Below, in pieces: positions 1-12,572 of a stretch of 64,000 nt of DNA (its first letter is position 1; every line of letters starts with the position of its first letter). The DNA is from Hordeum vulgare subsp. vulgare. Its lineage: Eukaryota; Streptophyta; Magnoliopsida; Poales; Poaceae. The notes beneath the pieces are model-generated. The model was not told the DNA's origin, made no database searches, and worked only from the letters and a program-made list of their open reading frames with translations. Made by a program: the position numbers and the translations under genes. The stretch spans positions 493,026,263 to 493,090,262 of the forward strand of contig NC_058524.1 in NCBI RefSeq assembly GCF_904849725.1. The letters run 5' to 3'.

Positions 1-1033
1 GCAGATACATGCTAGGATAGGGCCGCACCACCGCCATCGCCCACCATCCACAAGCGTCACCCAGCCCCAAGGTTCCCAAAGCGGCGCCTTCAAGAATGGA
101 ACGGCGCTGTGAGCGCCGCCACCGCCCAACAAAGTTAAGGCTTTTGCCCGGGAGACCTAGGTGAAGGCGAAGTGAGGGGATCAGTCCATACCGACGCCTC
201 CAAGGAGGGGAACGACGACCTCAGGCGTCACCGTCGACGCGGCCGGCCATGGCCAACCAGGGATTTCGTCCGAACTAGATCCCCACCACCAGTAGCGCCT
301 CCTGTACAGAACCGACGATCCAAGGAAGCGCAGCCTGAACAGGCTGGCCCGCACGCCGAATAGGAGAGGAAGGGAGGCGTCAGATCGTGCACACCGACCA
401 CTGCAGAAGCCATCGCCGGACGCCAACAATCACCGGATCCCACCGCCCGCGCGGCCGGGACGCCAGATCCACCGCCCGCACGGCTGCTAGCCTGCTGTGC
501 CTCGCCAATGGAGCCGTCGCTCCAGATCCAGGGCTCCCCACGGAGAGGCAGGGCAACCTAAGCAGGGTTGGCCCGGCGGCTGCCTCAGGTGGCGGCAAGG
601 AAGGGAGGGGGAGGGGTGAGGCCGATGGGCGGCTAGGGTTGGGGCTCTTCCTGTGCTGGTAGTAATGGACTTCAAGCCTGTTCTGCATGGTGTAATGTTC
701 CAGCTGATGTTGCTTCAACGCTTTTTTTAGATTTGGTCTCGAGGAACGAGTAGCTATTGCGGTCTTCAAATGCCAGTATGGCAAGGGTGTTCGCATTTGT
801 TACTTTTCTTTGTTTTTGGTTCGGTGCAATTTGTAGTTATTTTTTACGAAACAATGTTTTACTTGTTGTTCTAGTCCAGTTGTTTATCCATTTTATTGCC
901 CTTTTTCCGGTATTAATCAAATTTTAGATGCTTTTGGTGTCTTAATTGGAAAAGGGAAGGGCTTGACGAATAATTTGTTCGATCCGGTTGCAAAATGTTC
1001 CTATACGTGTAGGTTTGATTGTGTGTGCTGTTG
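1..1033. other. Unassigned sequence, GC-rich at its left
   Basis: The first ~660 bases are strongly GC-rich and contain several short open frames on both strands, none of which I recognise. The next ~370 bases are AT-rich. The GC-rich block could be a decayed exon or leader captured by a transposon, but I see no splice signals, terminal repeats or domain to support this. No gene is called. Confidence 0.3.
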
Positions 1034-1454
1034 GAGAATGGCGTTTTGGTTCCCGGGAGCCATGGAGGCCGAAATGTTTGAAAAATTCAAAATTCGGAAA
1101 ATTTAGTTCCAAAAAATCTGAAAAAAAATATACAATTAAAAAAGGATGTGGTTCATGTGCGTGTAAAATTTCAGGTCGAAATACTTTGAAACGCGATCTG
1201 TACAAAAAAGACAAATTCATGGTCCGAAATGATGAATAGTAACATGTGTTAAAAGGTTTCAGATTTGTCTTTTTTGCACAGCCCTTATTTCAAGGTATTT
1301 TGTTCTGAAAATTTACACACTTATGTATTATACCTTTATCTATCCATGTATTTTTTTTTAGAATTTTTTGAAATACTAAAATACGAATTTTTACTGAATT
1401 TGAAGTTTGAATTTAAAGACCTCCAGTGAGCCCGGGAGCCAAAAGCAATATTCG
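1034..1454. mobile_element. Mutator-like foldback MITE
   Basis: The segment is an imperfect palindrome. Its left end (GGTTCCCGGGAGCC at about 1048) and right end (GAGCCCGGGAGCC at about 1428) are inverted repeats that both include a TTTTGG tract and CCCGGG. Inner arms also pair, for example around ACAAAAAAGACAAAT on the left and the GATTTGTCTTTTTTGCACAG arm on the right. The 9-bp sequence GTGCTGTTG flanks it on both sides (1025-1033 and 1455-1463), the TSD length typical of Mutator superfamily elements. It has no coding capacity. Confidence 0.6.
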
Positions 1455-2460
1455 GTGCTGTTGTGCGTATATACGCAGATACTACTCATTGTGCACACAA
1501 CATCCATAACTGCTACTAGATGATTGCATGATATATACTCGGAAATACGAATCTGCGGCCGGTCGGTAGCTGCGGCGCTGCCGGAAGAAGCTCACATGGT
1601 ATCTTGATCCCGAGGGGATACAGTTATAACGGGCGGCAGCCGGAGGCTGGTGGCTCGCGATCCTGTTAATTATATATACTGTACATGAAATCCATCGATG
1701 GTGGATACAGATTCGCGCTTCACGCTTGATAGAGATATGTTAACCGCCATCACTGCACATGCATGCATGCTCAAGTAGTGTCCTCGCAATACGGTCGAGA
1801 GAGATGATACCCCAAATCCGATCGAAGTCGACCTCGCCATTTAGTTTCTAGAAGCAGGTGTTAACGTACTATAGTACTCCACCATAGGAACAATTTTTCT
1901 GTTCTCATCTTTTGCTGAAAAAATTCACGAATTGATCCTGTTTTAAAGAAATCTCAAATCTGATCTTTTTTTACTGACGCCGACATCATTGACGTCCAAG
2001 TTACATACCAGACGTCAAGTATCCTGTCGTCTGGATCCTGATGTCTCCCATGTAAGCTGGACGTCAAGGATGTTTCCTGGTCTCTCGTGTAAACTAGATG
2101 TCATGGTCCGTGACATTTCTCGTGTAAGTTGGACATCGGGATGTGGCGTGACAAAAAAAAGTCAGATTTCAGATTTTTTCAGAATAAGGTAAATTCTAGA
2201 TTATGTTTATTTATAGGCCAAAACAGTAAAATTATCCATACCATAGTTGGGACAAGAGCTGTCTTTATCACGCTCCATAGTAGCATCTTATAGTATATAA
2301 ACCAATGTTGGAGATAAGAACAACGTGTCCAAGCTTAATTAATTTGACAAAGCTTTGCAGACAAAAACAAGGGAACAGTAGTGTTACACTTTTTTTTTTA
2401 AAGAGGCAACATGCTTGCCATTTTCGTTGATTAGAAAATTCAAAAAAAAACATTGATTAG
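1455..2460. other. Unassigned intergenic sequence
   Basis: There is no recognisable gene or element terminus here apart from the short degenerate repeats listed separately. It includes AT-rich stretches and a T-run near 2390. Confidence 0.35.
1985..2150. repeat. Degenerate GACGTC-type short repeats
   Basis: About five diverged copies of a motif like TGTAAGCTGGACGTCA or its shorter forms (GACGTCCAAG, AGACGTCAAG, CTGGACGTCAAGG, CTAGATGTCATGG, TTGGACATCGGG) are spaced by about 25-40 bases. No function is evident. Confidence 0.4.
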
Positions 2461-2463
2461 TAA

Positions 2464-3262
2464 GGATACGCCACTTTTTTTTCTTTGACAATGCAAGGCA
2501 GAAGCTTTGTTAATTTCATTGAGATAAAGAAAAGAAATACTGAGTGATCTAATATATATGGATACTAGGCCGAAAGTCACAACACTCAGTAAAAAAACCT
2601 AGAGAAAATCAAAGAGCAAAAAGCCAAAAATTGAAAAGGGCGCTAGAGCTTGGAGATAGAAGCTAGAAGAACACACCCACACAACATCAAGAAACATCGT
2701 GTGAGCCAGACCTAAGAGTGTCAAGCAAGACCCAAGAGCGTCAATGCCCAAGACAATCAGACGAAGCTCAAGAGCAACTAATGACCACCACATACTCAAA
2801 ACAAACTCAACCACGCTGTTCCTAGCCACCACCCATGCATCCAAACCGCAAGGACTAACATCATATTTTTAGAACATCCTACAAGGCCAACCTTTGGCTT
2901 CGTGATGTCCGTTAAAGCATGCAACTCCTCAATCAATTGCAGTGAAAGCGAGGTTTTGTACATGTGTGTAAAAAAATCCGGGTTTTTGTATATGTTCGGG
3001 TAGGCATGCATCTTGTGCTCACACCCTCTACTTCGCTCACTTACGGCAACTCGTCGAAAGCTGCCAATAATCTATGCTTCGCGCGCTTGGTCGTTAGGAT
3101 GTTGCACACATTCTTCTTCTTTTCAAGACATCCATGCATCACTCTCACAGAGATGCATCATCTTTCTTCGGCAGCGAGGGTGTTGGTCTCCCAAACAAAG
3201 GGTATGGAACCATGCGGGTGACCTCGGTGAGAAAATCCTCCACAAAAATAGGTAGTAACCAA
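2464..3262 (-). mobile_element. Possible 3' tail of a LINE (non-LTR) element
   Basis: Read on the minus strand, the segment ends with an AT-rich stretch containing ATGAAATTAACAAAGCTTC followed by an A-run (T-run at 2474-2482 on the plus strand). This resembles 3' ends of plant LINEs. No reverse transcriptase or zinc-binding motif could be read in the open frames, so the assignment is tentative and the right boundary is unknown. Confidence 0.3.
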
Positions 3263-4298
3263 TGTTGAGAAACGTCGCATGGGAAACAAAGATTTTTCTA
3301 CGCGCACGAAGACCTATCATGATGATGTCCATCTACGAGAGGGGATTTCCGATCTACATACCCTTGTAGATCGCACAGCAGAAGCGTTAGTGAACGCGGT
3401 TGATGTAGTGGAACGTCCTCACGTCCCTCGATCCGCCCCGCGAACCGTCCCACGAACTGTCCCGCGATCCGCTCTGATCTAATGCCGAAAGGACGGCACC
3501 TCCGCGTTCAGCACACGTACAGCTCGACGATGATCTCGGCCTTCTTGATCCAGCAAGAGAGACAGAGAGGTAGATGAGTTCTCCGGCAGCGTGACGGCGC
3601 TCCGGAGGTTGGTGGTGATCTAATCTCAGCAGGGCTCCGCCCGAGCTCCGCAGAAACGCGATCTAGAGGCAAAACCGTGGAGGTATGTGGTCGGGCTGCC
3701 TTGAAAAGTTGTCTCAAATCAGCCCTAATAGCTCCATATATGTGACAGCCCGATGCCGACGTTCCAGAAGATTCCCCTCTCTTTCCGTTTTCGTCGTGTG
3801 TCTATTTATATTTGTCGCATCATCATGGCATCATGCGCATCATCTGCATTGCATCGGCGTCTCCGTTGCCGCCCGTTTTCAAAACTTGCACCCGTTGTTA
3901 GTTGCCGGTTAACGTCGTTGTTCGTTCTGAGTCCGGCCGCACACGCACGCGCCCGCGGCACCGTCGTAACTCTGTTTTTAAAGCGTGTATAAAACTTTCT
4001 CCGATTGAGCTGGACTTTGTCGTGCGGTATTATTTATATATAGGTAGGTCGCCTGTCGAATTTCGTCGCGATCGGAGTTCGTCTCGTACCCGAACGGTCG
4101 ACCGTAGCGGCACCGTCTCCGGTTATTCGTGGGACGTTTGTCGGTGTTTTAAAATTCATTGCCGCACCGCACCGTTTCCCTCTCTTCCCCGGCTAGCCTA
4201 CTCTACGCGGTCATTTAGCCGACCCCGCGTCCGAGTTCGTTCGGTTACGATCATGTGGGCAAAAACGGGGCCGGATTCGGATAAACCTAGCCCCTACG

Positions 4299-4312
4299 TC
4301 TATAAATAGGCA
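4299..4312 (+). promoter_or_regulatory. Putative TATA box in the Sukkula-type LTR
   Basis: TATAAATA at 4301-4308 sits in a G/C-flanked context directly before a GC-rich leader rich in CT/TC (CCACTCCTCTCTCCTCC), as expected for a plant pol II promoter. It supports reading this LTR in the plus orientation. Confidence 0.55.
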
Positions 4313-4319
4313 GCCACTC

Positions 4320-5102
4320 CTCTCTCCTCCTCGAAATCCGCGCGCGCCTCAAACCCTAGCCGCAACTCAGCTCCACCCCCAACTCCTGCCAGCCGCCAGG
4401 GCCCGCCGGGCCAGCAGCAGGCCCGTCCGGGCCCAGATCCGCCGCCCCCGCGAGCTCCCCGGGTTCCTGCCCCTGGCACCGAGCTCCCATGCCCGAGCTC
4501 CGAGCTGCCTCGCCGGGGCACCCCCACCAGCCCCTCGCCGAGGTGCCCAGAGCACATCCCTCTGCCGCCGGTCGCCGGATCTAGGCCGCTCGTCGCAATT
4601 CTCCCCTGCTCGCCGGTCTTCGCGCCACTGCCGGTGCCCCACAGTCGGACCTCGCTGGAGCTCCCGGATCCCTCCGTCTCCTCGCCGGTGGCCGCCGCCC
4701 CTCCCTGCATGCGCAGCCGCCGCCGCCTCTCGCTCTGCGTGCGCAGCCGCCGCCGACCGGATCCGGCCCGATCCGGTCCGGACTAGGGTCTCCTCGCCGC
4801 CAAGCATGCCGGAGGCTCGCGTCCTTGCCGTGCCGCCACCGTTGCTAGGCCTCCCGTCAGGAGGACGGGGTCGCGAGCGTTGACCCTCGCGTGGGCCGCC
4901 CGAGCACTTGGGGCGAGCTGCCTCGCTGGTTTCGGCCCAGGCTAGCGCCTGGCCTGCCTCCTCCCGAAGCCCGTGCCAGGCCGGCCTCCCTCGTGGCCCG
5001 GCTCCTCCCAGGCGCCCTCGGCCTGCCACCATCTCCCCTTCGTGGGCCGAGCCCACCAGGTGAGGCCTCCCCTCGTCTATTCCCTGCCCCCTGCGCTAGA
5101 TA
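4320..5102 (+). other. GC-rich leader-like segment inside the Sukkula-type LTR
   Basis: This block of very high GC lies just downstream of the TATA box, while the surrounding LTR is AT-rich. It resembles an untranslated first exon. A GTGAGG splice-donor-like site follows GGGCCGAGCCCACCAG at about 5060, with AT-rich sequence after it. Open frames across it have no recognisable domain and are probably a base-composition effect. Confidence 0.4.
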
Positions 5103-8100
5103 GTACATGGCGCCCATAGGATTCGGCCCGTTTCTTTTTTTTAGATTCCTGCGAATTTAATTAATTTCAGGAGAAATGCTAGATATTAAAATAACTGTAG
5201 GTTTAAACGCGCGTATATTTTATTCCGTAAGTCGGATCGAGGTGATCTTTATATGGTTTTGGCGTAGATTTTCGCGTAGAATCCGATTATCCAACTTGCA
5301 CATTTGTTTGACGTCGTTTAGCGTGCTGTTTGCCTAGATAAGCATGCTGTCCTAATAGGTTTCGATTCGTATTTAATTTTCGTGCAAGTCCGGTTAGTCC
5401 GAATGCCGTATTAGAAATGTCCATGTTTTAGGGACCATTTTTCCATGTATTTTAGAGCGGTCATTTGTATTTTTGCGTGCATGGAATTGCCTCTAGTTTA
5501 TTTTCCCGTATATAGGTTATTTTCCCGCATTAATGTGTGGCTTTATTTTGTCTTGCAAACCCCACATATTTTATATGTTTCCGGGGTAGAAAAGTCCATG
5601 GGATTTTTCTGTGCAATTAGTTTTAGCTTTTGGGCAAGTTAGTTCGCGCGATATTTTGCGATGTTGCCCTTTTGTTTAATTCGTAGGATTTATTCCGTGC
5701 GTCGTTTGACGAAGTTGTCAACTAGAGAGTTGATCTTGGGTGTTTAGACTAGCCCCTGGTATTTTTAGTTGCAATAGAAATGCATGTTTAGGTGTGTTTT
5801 TGATTGCCCTCAAGTTGCTAGAAATAGTACTGATTTGGAGGAGCTAAAATATTTCTAAGTCTGAAATCTGTTATATTTTGTTGCTGTCTTGTCTTGCTTG
5901 CATCTTGTGATCTGTAGCTCTTTTGAGGTTGGTCCAATGGAGTTAGTTGTACCCCTTGTGTTTCTCTAGCATGCTGTAAATTTTCATGCCATTTGGAGTC
6001 CTGTAGCTATAGGTTATGCTGCTGTCAATATTGCTTCAGATCGAAAACTGCACTTTCATGAGGTGCAATTTTCACCAAGTCTGAAATAGTGAGTGTGATG
6101 TCATTTTGTGACTTCTTTCCCTAGTGTTCCTTGCTGCCATGATAGTGGTTGTTAGTTGTTCGTAGTAGTGCTTCTTGCCCCATTCCATGCCATGCCTTGC
6201 TTGAGCATATCGGAGTTGTGTAGACGTAGTTGTGAGGCGTAGAAAATGCTATGTAGCTGATTTTGGCAGATTGTAGTCATTTCTTGTTTTGCTCGTAGTT
6301 TTCGAACCGTAGCTCCGTTTTGTTCGTGTCCTACATGAAACTTGCTTAGAATCTCGTGTAGTTTCATTTTCTCTTGCTGTTTGTATGTTTTGAAGTGCTC
6401 ATGACCGTCGTTGCACACATTTTGCATTCACGCCATCATATCTTGTGGTGCTTGTATCTTTTGAACCGTAGCTCCGTTGGAGATGTTCTTTATGTGTAGG
6501 TTGCTCGAAATGACGCGTAGAGTCACGAGAACATATTTCTTTTGCTATTTAATAACTAATTAAATGCATTAGTTCAGATCTGGACAGATTTGTAAATTAA
6601 CATGTGAGGTCATCTCGGAGGTGTTATATGTCATTTCCGACCTCATTTTAAATGCCTATATAGGTAGATTAATTACGCTTCACCTCTTGCCATGTTTAAT
6701 CACATTTAACATTGCCGTGTATCTAATCGGGATAGAACTAAATAATTAACGTGAAGTTTCGTCAATATGCAACTCCTTGCATATTGAACTCCACTTAATG
6801 TGTAGTGTTTGATTGTGTGGATTGTTCCGTGACTTGCATGTTTTCAACTGCTCATGCATCATTTGTGTTGTGCATCGTGTGGTGAATTCCGTGTGATGAT
6901 TTGTGTTTCCGGTTTCCTCCGTCTCGACAGAGTTCCGCAAGCGTGTCGGATGTGAGGACCCGTTCGACTACATCGGTTCGTTGGCTTCACGGAGTCATTC
7001 TTCTTCCAAGCGGGATCTCAGGCAAGATGATCATTTCCCCAGATACCACTACTATCATTGCCATGCTAGTTATTTCGATGCTATCGATTATGTATCGTTG
7101 CCTACCACTTGTTAAATATCAGCCTCTCATCAATGCCATGTTAACCTTCAACCTGTTCGACCTAGCAAACCACTGATTGGCTATGTTACCGCTTGCTTAA
7201 TCCTGTTGATAGCGTTGCTAGTTGCAGGTGCAGTTGCTTCCATGTGATAACATGGGTTCCTTGTCATATCACCATATTAATGCTACTTAATTTAATGCAC
7301 CTATATACTTGGTAAAAGGTGGAAGGCTCGGCCTTTCTAGCCTGGTGTTTTGTTCCACCTTTGCCCCCTTAGTTTTCGGCTACCGGTGTTATGTTCCATA
7401 AATGAGCGCTCCTAACACGATCGGGGTTGTTATGGGGACCCCCTTGATAATTCGTTTTAGATTAAGACTGGTCTGGCAAGGCCCAACTTTGGTACTACAT
7501 TTGCCTAATCACCTAATAAAATTGCATAGGGACTTCCCCGGCCCCGAGGATAATTTAATCAACCCCCGGGCCAGTGCTCCTCATGAGTGTTGGTCCAAAT
7601 TGGCAGACTACGGGGCCACCGCGGGGCAACCCGAGGTTTGGTTCTCCTAGTGTGACCCATCCGTCGTGTCCTGTGAACGAGGTACGCGACTCCTATCGGG
7701 ATCGTCGACACGTCGGGCGGCCTTGCTGGGTTAGTTTTACCTTTGACGAAATATCTTGTGCATGGGGTTTCCGGTGATGCTTTGGGTAATCTCAGAGTTG
7801 AGGTTTTCCACTAGGGAATCCGACGAGATCGCGAGCTTCGTGATTGAGGATTTCTATGCGGCTTCTGGTAATTTGTGATGGACTAGTTGGAGCACCCCTG
7901 CAGGGTTAAATCTTTTCGGAAAGCCGTGCCCGCGGTTGTGTGGCAGCGTCGAAGCTTTGTTTAACACTGGTTCTAGATAACTTGAAGTTAACTTAATTGA
8001 AACTTGTCAACTGTGTGCGTAACCATGACTGTCTCTTTCGTGAGTTCCTTCTCCGATCGAGGACATAGTGGGGTTATGTCTGACGTAGGTAGGTGTTCAG

Positions 8101-8372
8101 GATCATTCGTTTGATCATCAGTAGTTCACGTCCGTTATGCGTAGATCTTCCCCTTCTTGTTTCTTGTACTCGTAAGTTAGCCACCAAATATATGCTTAGC
8201 CGCTGCTGCAACCTCACCACTTAACCATACATCACCCATTAAGCTTTGCTAGTCTTGATACGTTTGGAAATGAGATTGCTGAGTCCCCTGTGGCTCACAG
8301 ATTACTACAACACCAGTTGCAGGTACAGGTAAAGGTTACTTGACGCGAGCCCGTTGATTGTACATTTGGCGT

Positions 8373-8411
8373 TTCTTCTTCTTCTTCTTCTTCTTCTTCT
8401 TCTTCTTCTTC
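8373..8411 (+). repeat. (TTC)13 microsatellite
   Basis: Thirteen uninterrupted TTC units lie near the 3' end of the Sukkula-type solo LTR. Confidence 0.95.
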
Positions 8412-10049
8412 ATCGATCTAGGATGGGTTCCAGGCCGGTAGCCTGGGATAGCAAGGATGGACGTCGTTCTTCTTTTGTCGTTTGTTTTCGTCCGTAGTCG
8501 AACCCTGCTCTTACTCTTGATGATTATGTAATGTACTGAAGTGACTCTGATGTAGCTTGTGGCGAGTGTAAGCCAACTCTGTATATATATCTCTTCTTTT
8601 CAGTACATGTACTTGTAACGATATCCATTCTTGCGACACGACGAGATGTGCTTTTATCCCTGACGAGGCCTTCGTGTCAAATTGAGGATAGGGTCGCATC
8701 CTGGGCGTGACATATATATAGGAGGAGGGGAGGGGAGGCTTGCCTTGAGGCTCAAGGAGCCCCAAGGGCTGCGCCACCAAGGGAGGAGGAGTCCTCCTCC
8801 AATCCTAGTCCAACTAGGATTGGAAGGTGGAGACCTTCTCTCTTTTCCCACCTTTCCTTTTTTTTCTCTTCTTTTGGTTTTTCTTTCTCTTGCGCAAGAC
8901 AGCCTTGGGCTGACCCCACCTACTTGGTGCGCCACCCCCAAGGTCCTTGGGCCCTCCCGGGTGGGTGGCCCCACCTCCCGGTGAAGATCCGGAACCCATT
9001 CGTCATTCCCGGTACATTACCGGTAATGCCCGAAAACCTTCCGGTAACCAAATGAAGTCATCCTATATATCAATCTTCGTTTCCGGACCATTCCGGAAAC
9101 CCTCGTGACGTCCGTGATCTCATCCGAGACTCCGAACAACATTCGGTAACCAACGATATAACTCAAACACGCATAAAAAAACGTCGAACCTTAAGTGTGC
9201 AGACCTTGCGGGTTCGAGAACTATGTAGACATGACCTGAGTGACTCCTCGGTCAATATCCAATAGCGGGACCTGGATGCCCATATTGGATCCTACATATT
9301 CTACGAAGATCTTATCGTTTGAACATCAGTGCCAAGGATTCATATAATCCCGTATGTCATTCCCTTTGTCCTTCGGTATGTTACTTGCCCGAGATTCGAT
9401 TGTCAGTATCCGCATACCTATTTCAATCTCGTTTACCGGCAAGTCTCTGTACTCGTTCCGTAATACAAGATCCTGCAACTTACACTAAGTCACATTGCTT
9501 GCAAGGCTTGTGTGATGTTGTATTACCGAGTGGGCCCCGAGATACCTCTCCGTCACACGGAGTGACAAATCTCAGTCTCGATCCATACTAACTCAACGAA
9601 CACCTTCGGAGATACCTGTAGAGCATCTTTATAGTCACCCAGTTACGTTGCGACGTTTGATACACACAAAGCATTCCTCCGGTGTCAGTGAGTTATATGA
9701 TCTCATGGTCATAGGAACAAATACTTGACACGCAGAAAACAGTAGCAACAAACTGACACGATCAACATGCTACGTCTATTAGTTTGGGTCTAGTCCATCA
9801 CATGATTCTCCTAATGATGTGATCCCGTTATCAAGTGACAACACTTGCCTATGGTCAGGAAACCTTGACCATCTTTGATCAACGAGCTAGTCAACTAGAG
9901 GCTTACTAGGGACAGTGTTTTGTCTATGTATCACACATGCACTGTGTTTCCAATCAATACAATTATAGCATGGATAATAAACGATTATCATGAACTAAGA
10001 AATATAATAATAACTAATTTATTATTGCCTCTAGGGCATATTTCCAACA

Positions 10050-10064
10050 GTCTCGCACTTGCAC
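10050..10064 (-). promoter_or_regulatory. Polypurine tract of the Angela-like element (mutated)
   Basis: Read on the minus strand this is GTGCAAGTGCGAGAC, directly before the 3' LTR start TGTTGG. The family tract is AGTGGGAGA-like, as in the second Copia element of this window, so the purine run is broken here by a C. Confidence 0.65.
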
Positions 10065-11499
10065 TAGAGTCAATAATATAGTTCACATCACCATGTGATT
10101 CCAACGAATCCAACACCCATATAGTTATGGGGTCTGATCACGTCTTGCTCGTGAGAGAGGTTTTAGTCAACGGTTCTGAAACTTTCAGATCTGTGTGTTC
10201 TTTACAAATCTTTATGTCATTTTATAGATGCTGCTACTATGTGCTATTCGGAAATACTCCAAATATCTACTCTACTATACGAATCCGTTTTACTACTCAT
10301 AGTTATTCGGATTAGTGTCAAAGCTTGCATCGACGTAACCCTTTACGACGAACTCTTCAACCACCTCCATAATCGAGAAAAATTCTATAGTCCATTAGTT
10401 ACTAAGGATAAATGTTGACCGTTGCTAGTGATTCAATCATGGATCACTCTCTGTACCTCTCAACAGACTTTGAGTCAAGGCACACATCAGGTGCGGTACC
10501 CAGCATGGCATACTTCAGATTCTACGGCCAAGGCATAGAAGATGACCTTCGTCTATTCTCTTTATTCTGCCGGGGTCGGGTTTTGAGTCTTACTCAAATT
10601 CACACCTCACAACACAACCAAGAACTCCTTCTTTGCTGATCTATTTTTGAACTCCTTCAAAAACTTGTCAAGGCATGCATCTTGTTGAAACTTCTATTAA
10701 GCGCTTTCGACCTATCTCCATAGATCTTTGATGCTCAACGTTCAAGTAGCGCAATCCAGGTATTCCTTTGAAAACTCCTTTCAAACAACCTTGTATGCTT
10801 TACAGAAATTCTACATTACTTCTAATCCACAATATGTCAACCACATATACTTATCATAAATTCTATAGTGCTCCCACTCACTTCTTTGGAAATACAAGTT
10901 TCTCATAAACCTTGTACAAACCCAAAATCTTTGATCATCTCATCAAAGTGTATATTCCAACTCCGAGATGCTTGCACCAGTCCATTGAAGGATCACTGGA
11001 GCTTGCATACTTGCTAGTATCTTTAGGATCGACAAAACCTCCTGGTTGTATCACATACAATGTTTGCTCAAGGAAACCGTCGAGGAAACAATGTTTTGAC
11101 ATCCGATGTGCAATATTTCATAAATAATGTAGCAACTACTAACAGACTTTCAGCATCGCTACGAGTGAGAAAGTCTCATCATAGTCAACTATTTGATCTT
11201 GTCGGAAACATCTTTGCGACAAGTCGAGCTTTTCTTAATAGTGACTTATCACCATCATCGTCTGTCTTCCTTTTAAAGATCCATCATTACTCAATAGTCC
11301 TATGACCATCAAGTAGTTCTTCCAAAGTCTACACTTTGTTTTCATACAAGGATCCTCTCTCGGATTTCATGGCCTCCAGCCATTTGTCGGAATCCGGGCC
11401 CACCATTGCTTTCTCCATAACTCGTAGGTTCACTGTTGCTCAACAACATGACCTCCAAGACAGGGTTACCGTACCACTCTGCAGTACTACGCGACCTTG

Positions 11500-11860
11500 T
11501 CAACCTACGAGGTTTGTAGTAACTTGATCTGATGCTCGATGATCACCATCATCCTCTTTCACTTCAATTGGTGTAGGCGCCACAGGAACAACTTCCTGCG
11601 CCCTGCTACACACTGGTTGAAGTGATGGTTCAATAACCTCATCAAGTTCTACCACCCTCCCCCTCAATTCTTTCCAGAGAAACCTTTCCTCGAGAAAGGA
11701 TCCATTTCTAGAAACAAACACTTTGCTTTTGAATCTGAGATAGGAGATGTACCCAACTGTTTTGGATATCCTATGAAGATGCATTTATCCGCTTTGGGTT
11801 TGAGCTTATCAGACTGAAACTTTTTCACATAAGTGTCGAAGCCCCAAACTTTCAAGAAAC
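11500..11860 (-). pseudogene. Copia integrase C-terminal region, frameshifted
   Basis: Minus-strand frames give KVWGFDTYVKKFQSDKLKPK followed by CIFIGYPK and, in a shifted frame, FVSRNGSFLEERFL and ELDEVIEPSL. This is the C-terminal stretch of Ty1/copia integrase and the linker before RT. The same stretch is read in one frame in the second Copia element (53890-54348). At least one frameshift separates the two halves here. Confidence 0.85.
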
Positions 11861-12572
11861 GACAGTTTAGATTTCTCTAAACCTCAGTCTATACTGTGTC
11901 ATCTCAACGGAAATACGCGGTGCCCTATCTAAAGTGAATGCGGTTGTCTCTAATGCATAACCCATAAACGATAGTGGTAATTCGATAAGAGACATCATAG
12001 CATGTATCATACCAAATAGTGTGTGGCTATGACGTTCAGACACATCATCACACTATGATGTTCCAGGTGGCATGAACTGCGAAACAATTTCCATATTGTC
12101 TTAACTTGCGTACCAAAACTCGTAACTCAGATATTCATTTCTATGATCATATCGTAGACAGTTTATCCTCTTGTTACGACGAACTTCACTCTGAAACAGA
12201 ATTGAACTTTTCAATATTTCAGACTTGTGATTCATTAAGTAAATACTCTTGTATCTACTCAACTCGTCATTGAAGTAAGAACATAATGATATCCATTGCG
12301 TGCCTCAGCACCCATTGGACTGCATACATCAAAATGTATCACTTCCAACAAGTTACTATCTTGTTTCATCTCAATGAAAACAAGGCCTTGCTCATGTGGT
12401 ATGATTTGCATGTCACTAGTGATTCAAAATCAAGTGAGTATAAAGATCCATCAGCATGGAGCCTCTTCATGTAATTTATACCAACATGACTCAAGCGGCA
12501 GTGCCACAAGTAAGTAGTACTATCATCATTACCACGTATCTTTTGGCACCAATATCACGAACATGTGTAACA

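Larger units (their letters stand above)
3741..8712 (+). mobile_element. Sukkula/Erika-type solo LTR (about 4.97 kb)
   Basis: The segment starts TGTGACAGCCCGATGCCGAC and ends GGTCGCATCCTGGGCGTGACA, so it is TG...CA bounded. It has no second copy or interior in the window. Its last ~25 bases match, with one difference, the barley Sukkula LTR end as I remember it from IRAP primers. The roughly 5 kb length fits LTRs of that large-retrotransposon-derivative (LARD) group. It lies between AT-dinucleotide runs (ATATA on the left, TATATATA on the right), so the TSD cannot be read exactly. The second Angela LTR shows the same site unbroken. The lack of coding sequence is normal for an LTR. Confidence 0.85.
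3263..10049 (-). repeat. 3' LTR of the Angela-like element (interrupted)
   Basis: The LTR consists of two pieces, 3263-3740 and 8713-10049, about 1815 bases together, matching the uninterrupted 5' LTR at 15028-16852 along its length. The gap is a Sukkula-type solo LTR that landed in the (AT)n TATA tract. Confidence 0.93.

Noticed and set aside
3123..3332. Small frames on both strands around the left Copia border
   Set aside because: They span the element border and TSD, so they cannot be an ancestral gene; no similarity seen.
4300..5117. Several overlapping long frames of GC-rich sequence on both strands (up to 229 codons)
   Set aside because: They overlap in opposite directions, have low-complexity Gly/Ala/Pro/Arg composition and lie inside an LTR; an effect of GC content with no domain.
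8654..8999. Frames of about 60-106 codons repeated at 15492-15801
   Set aside because: They are the same LTR segment seen twice and open on both strands; LTR sequence, not a gene family.
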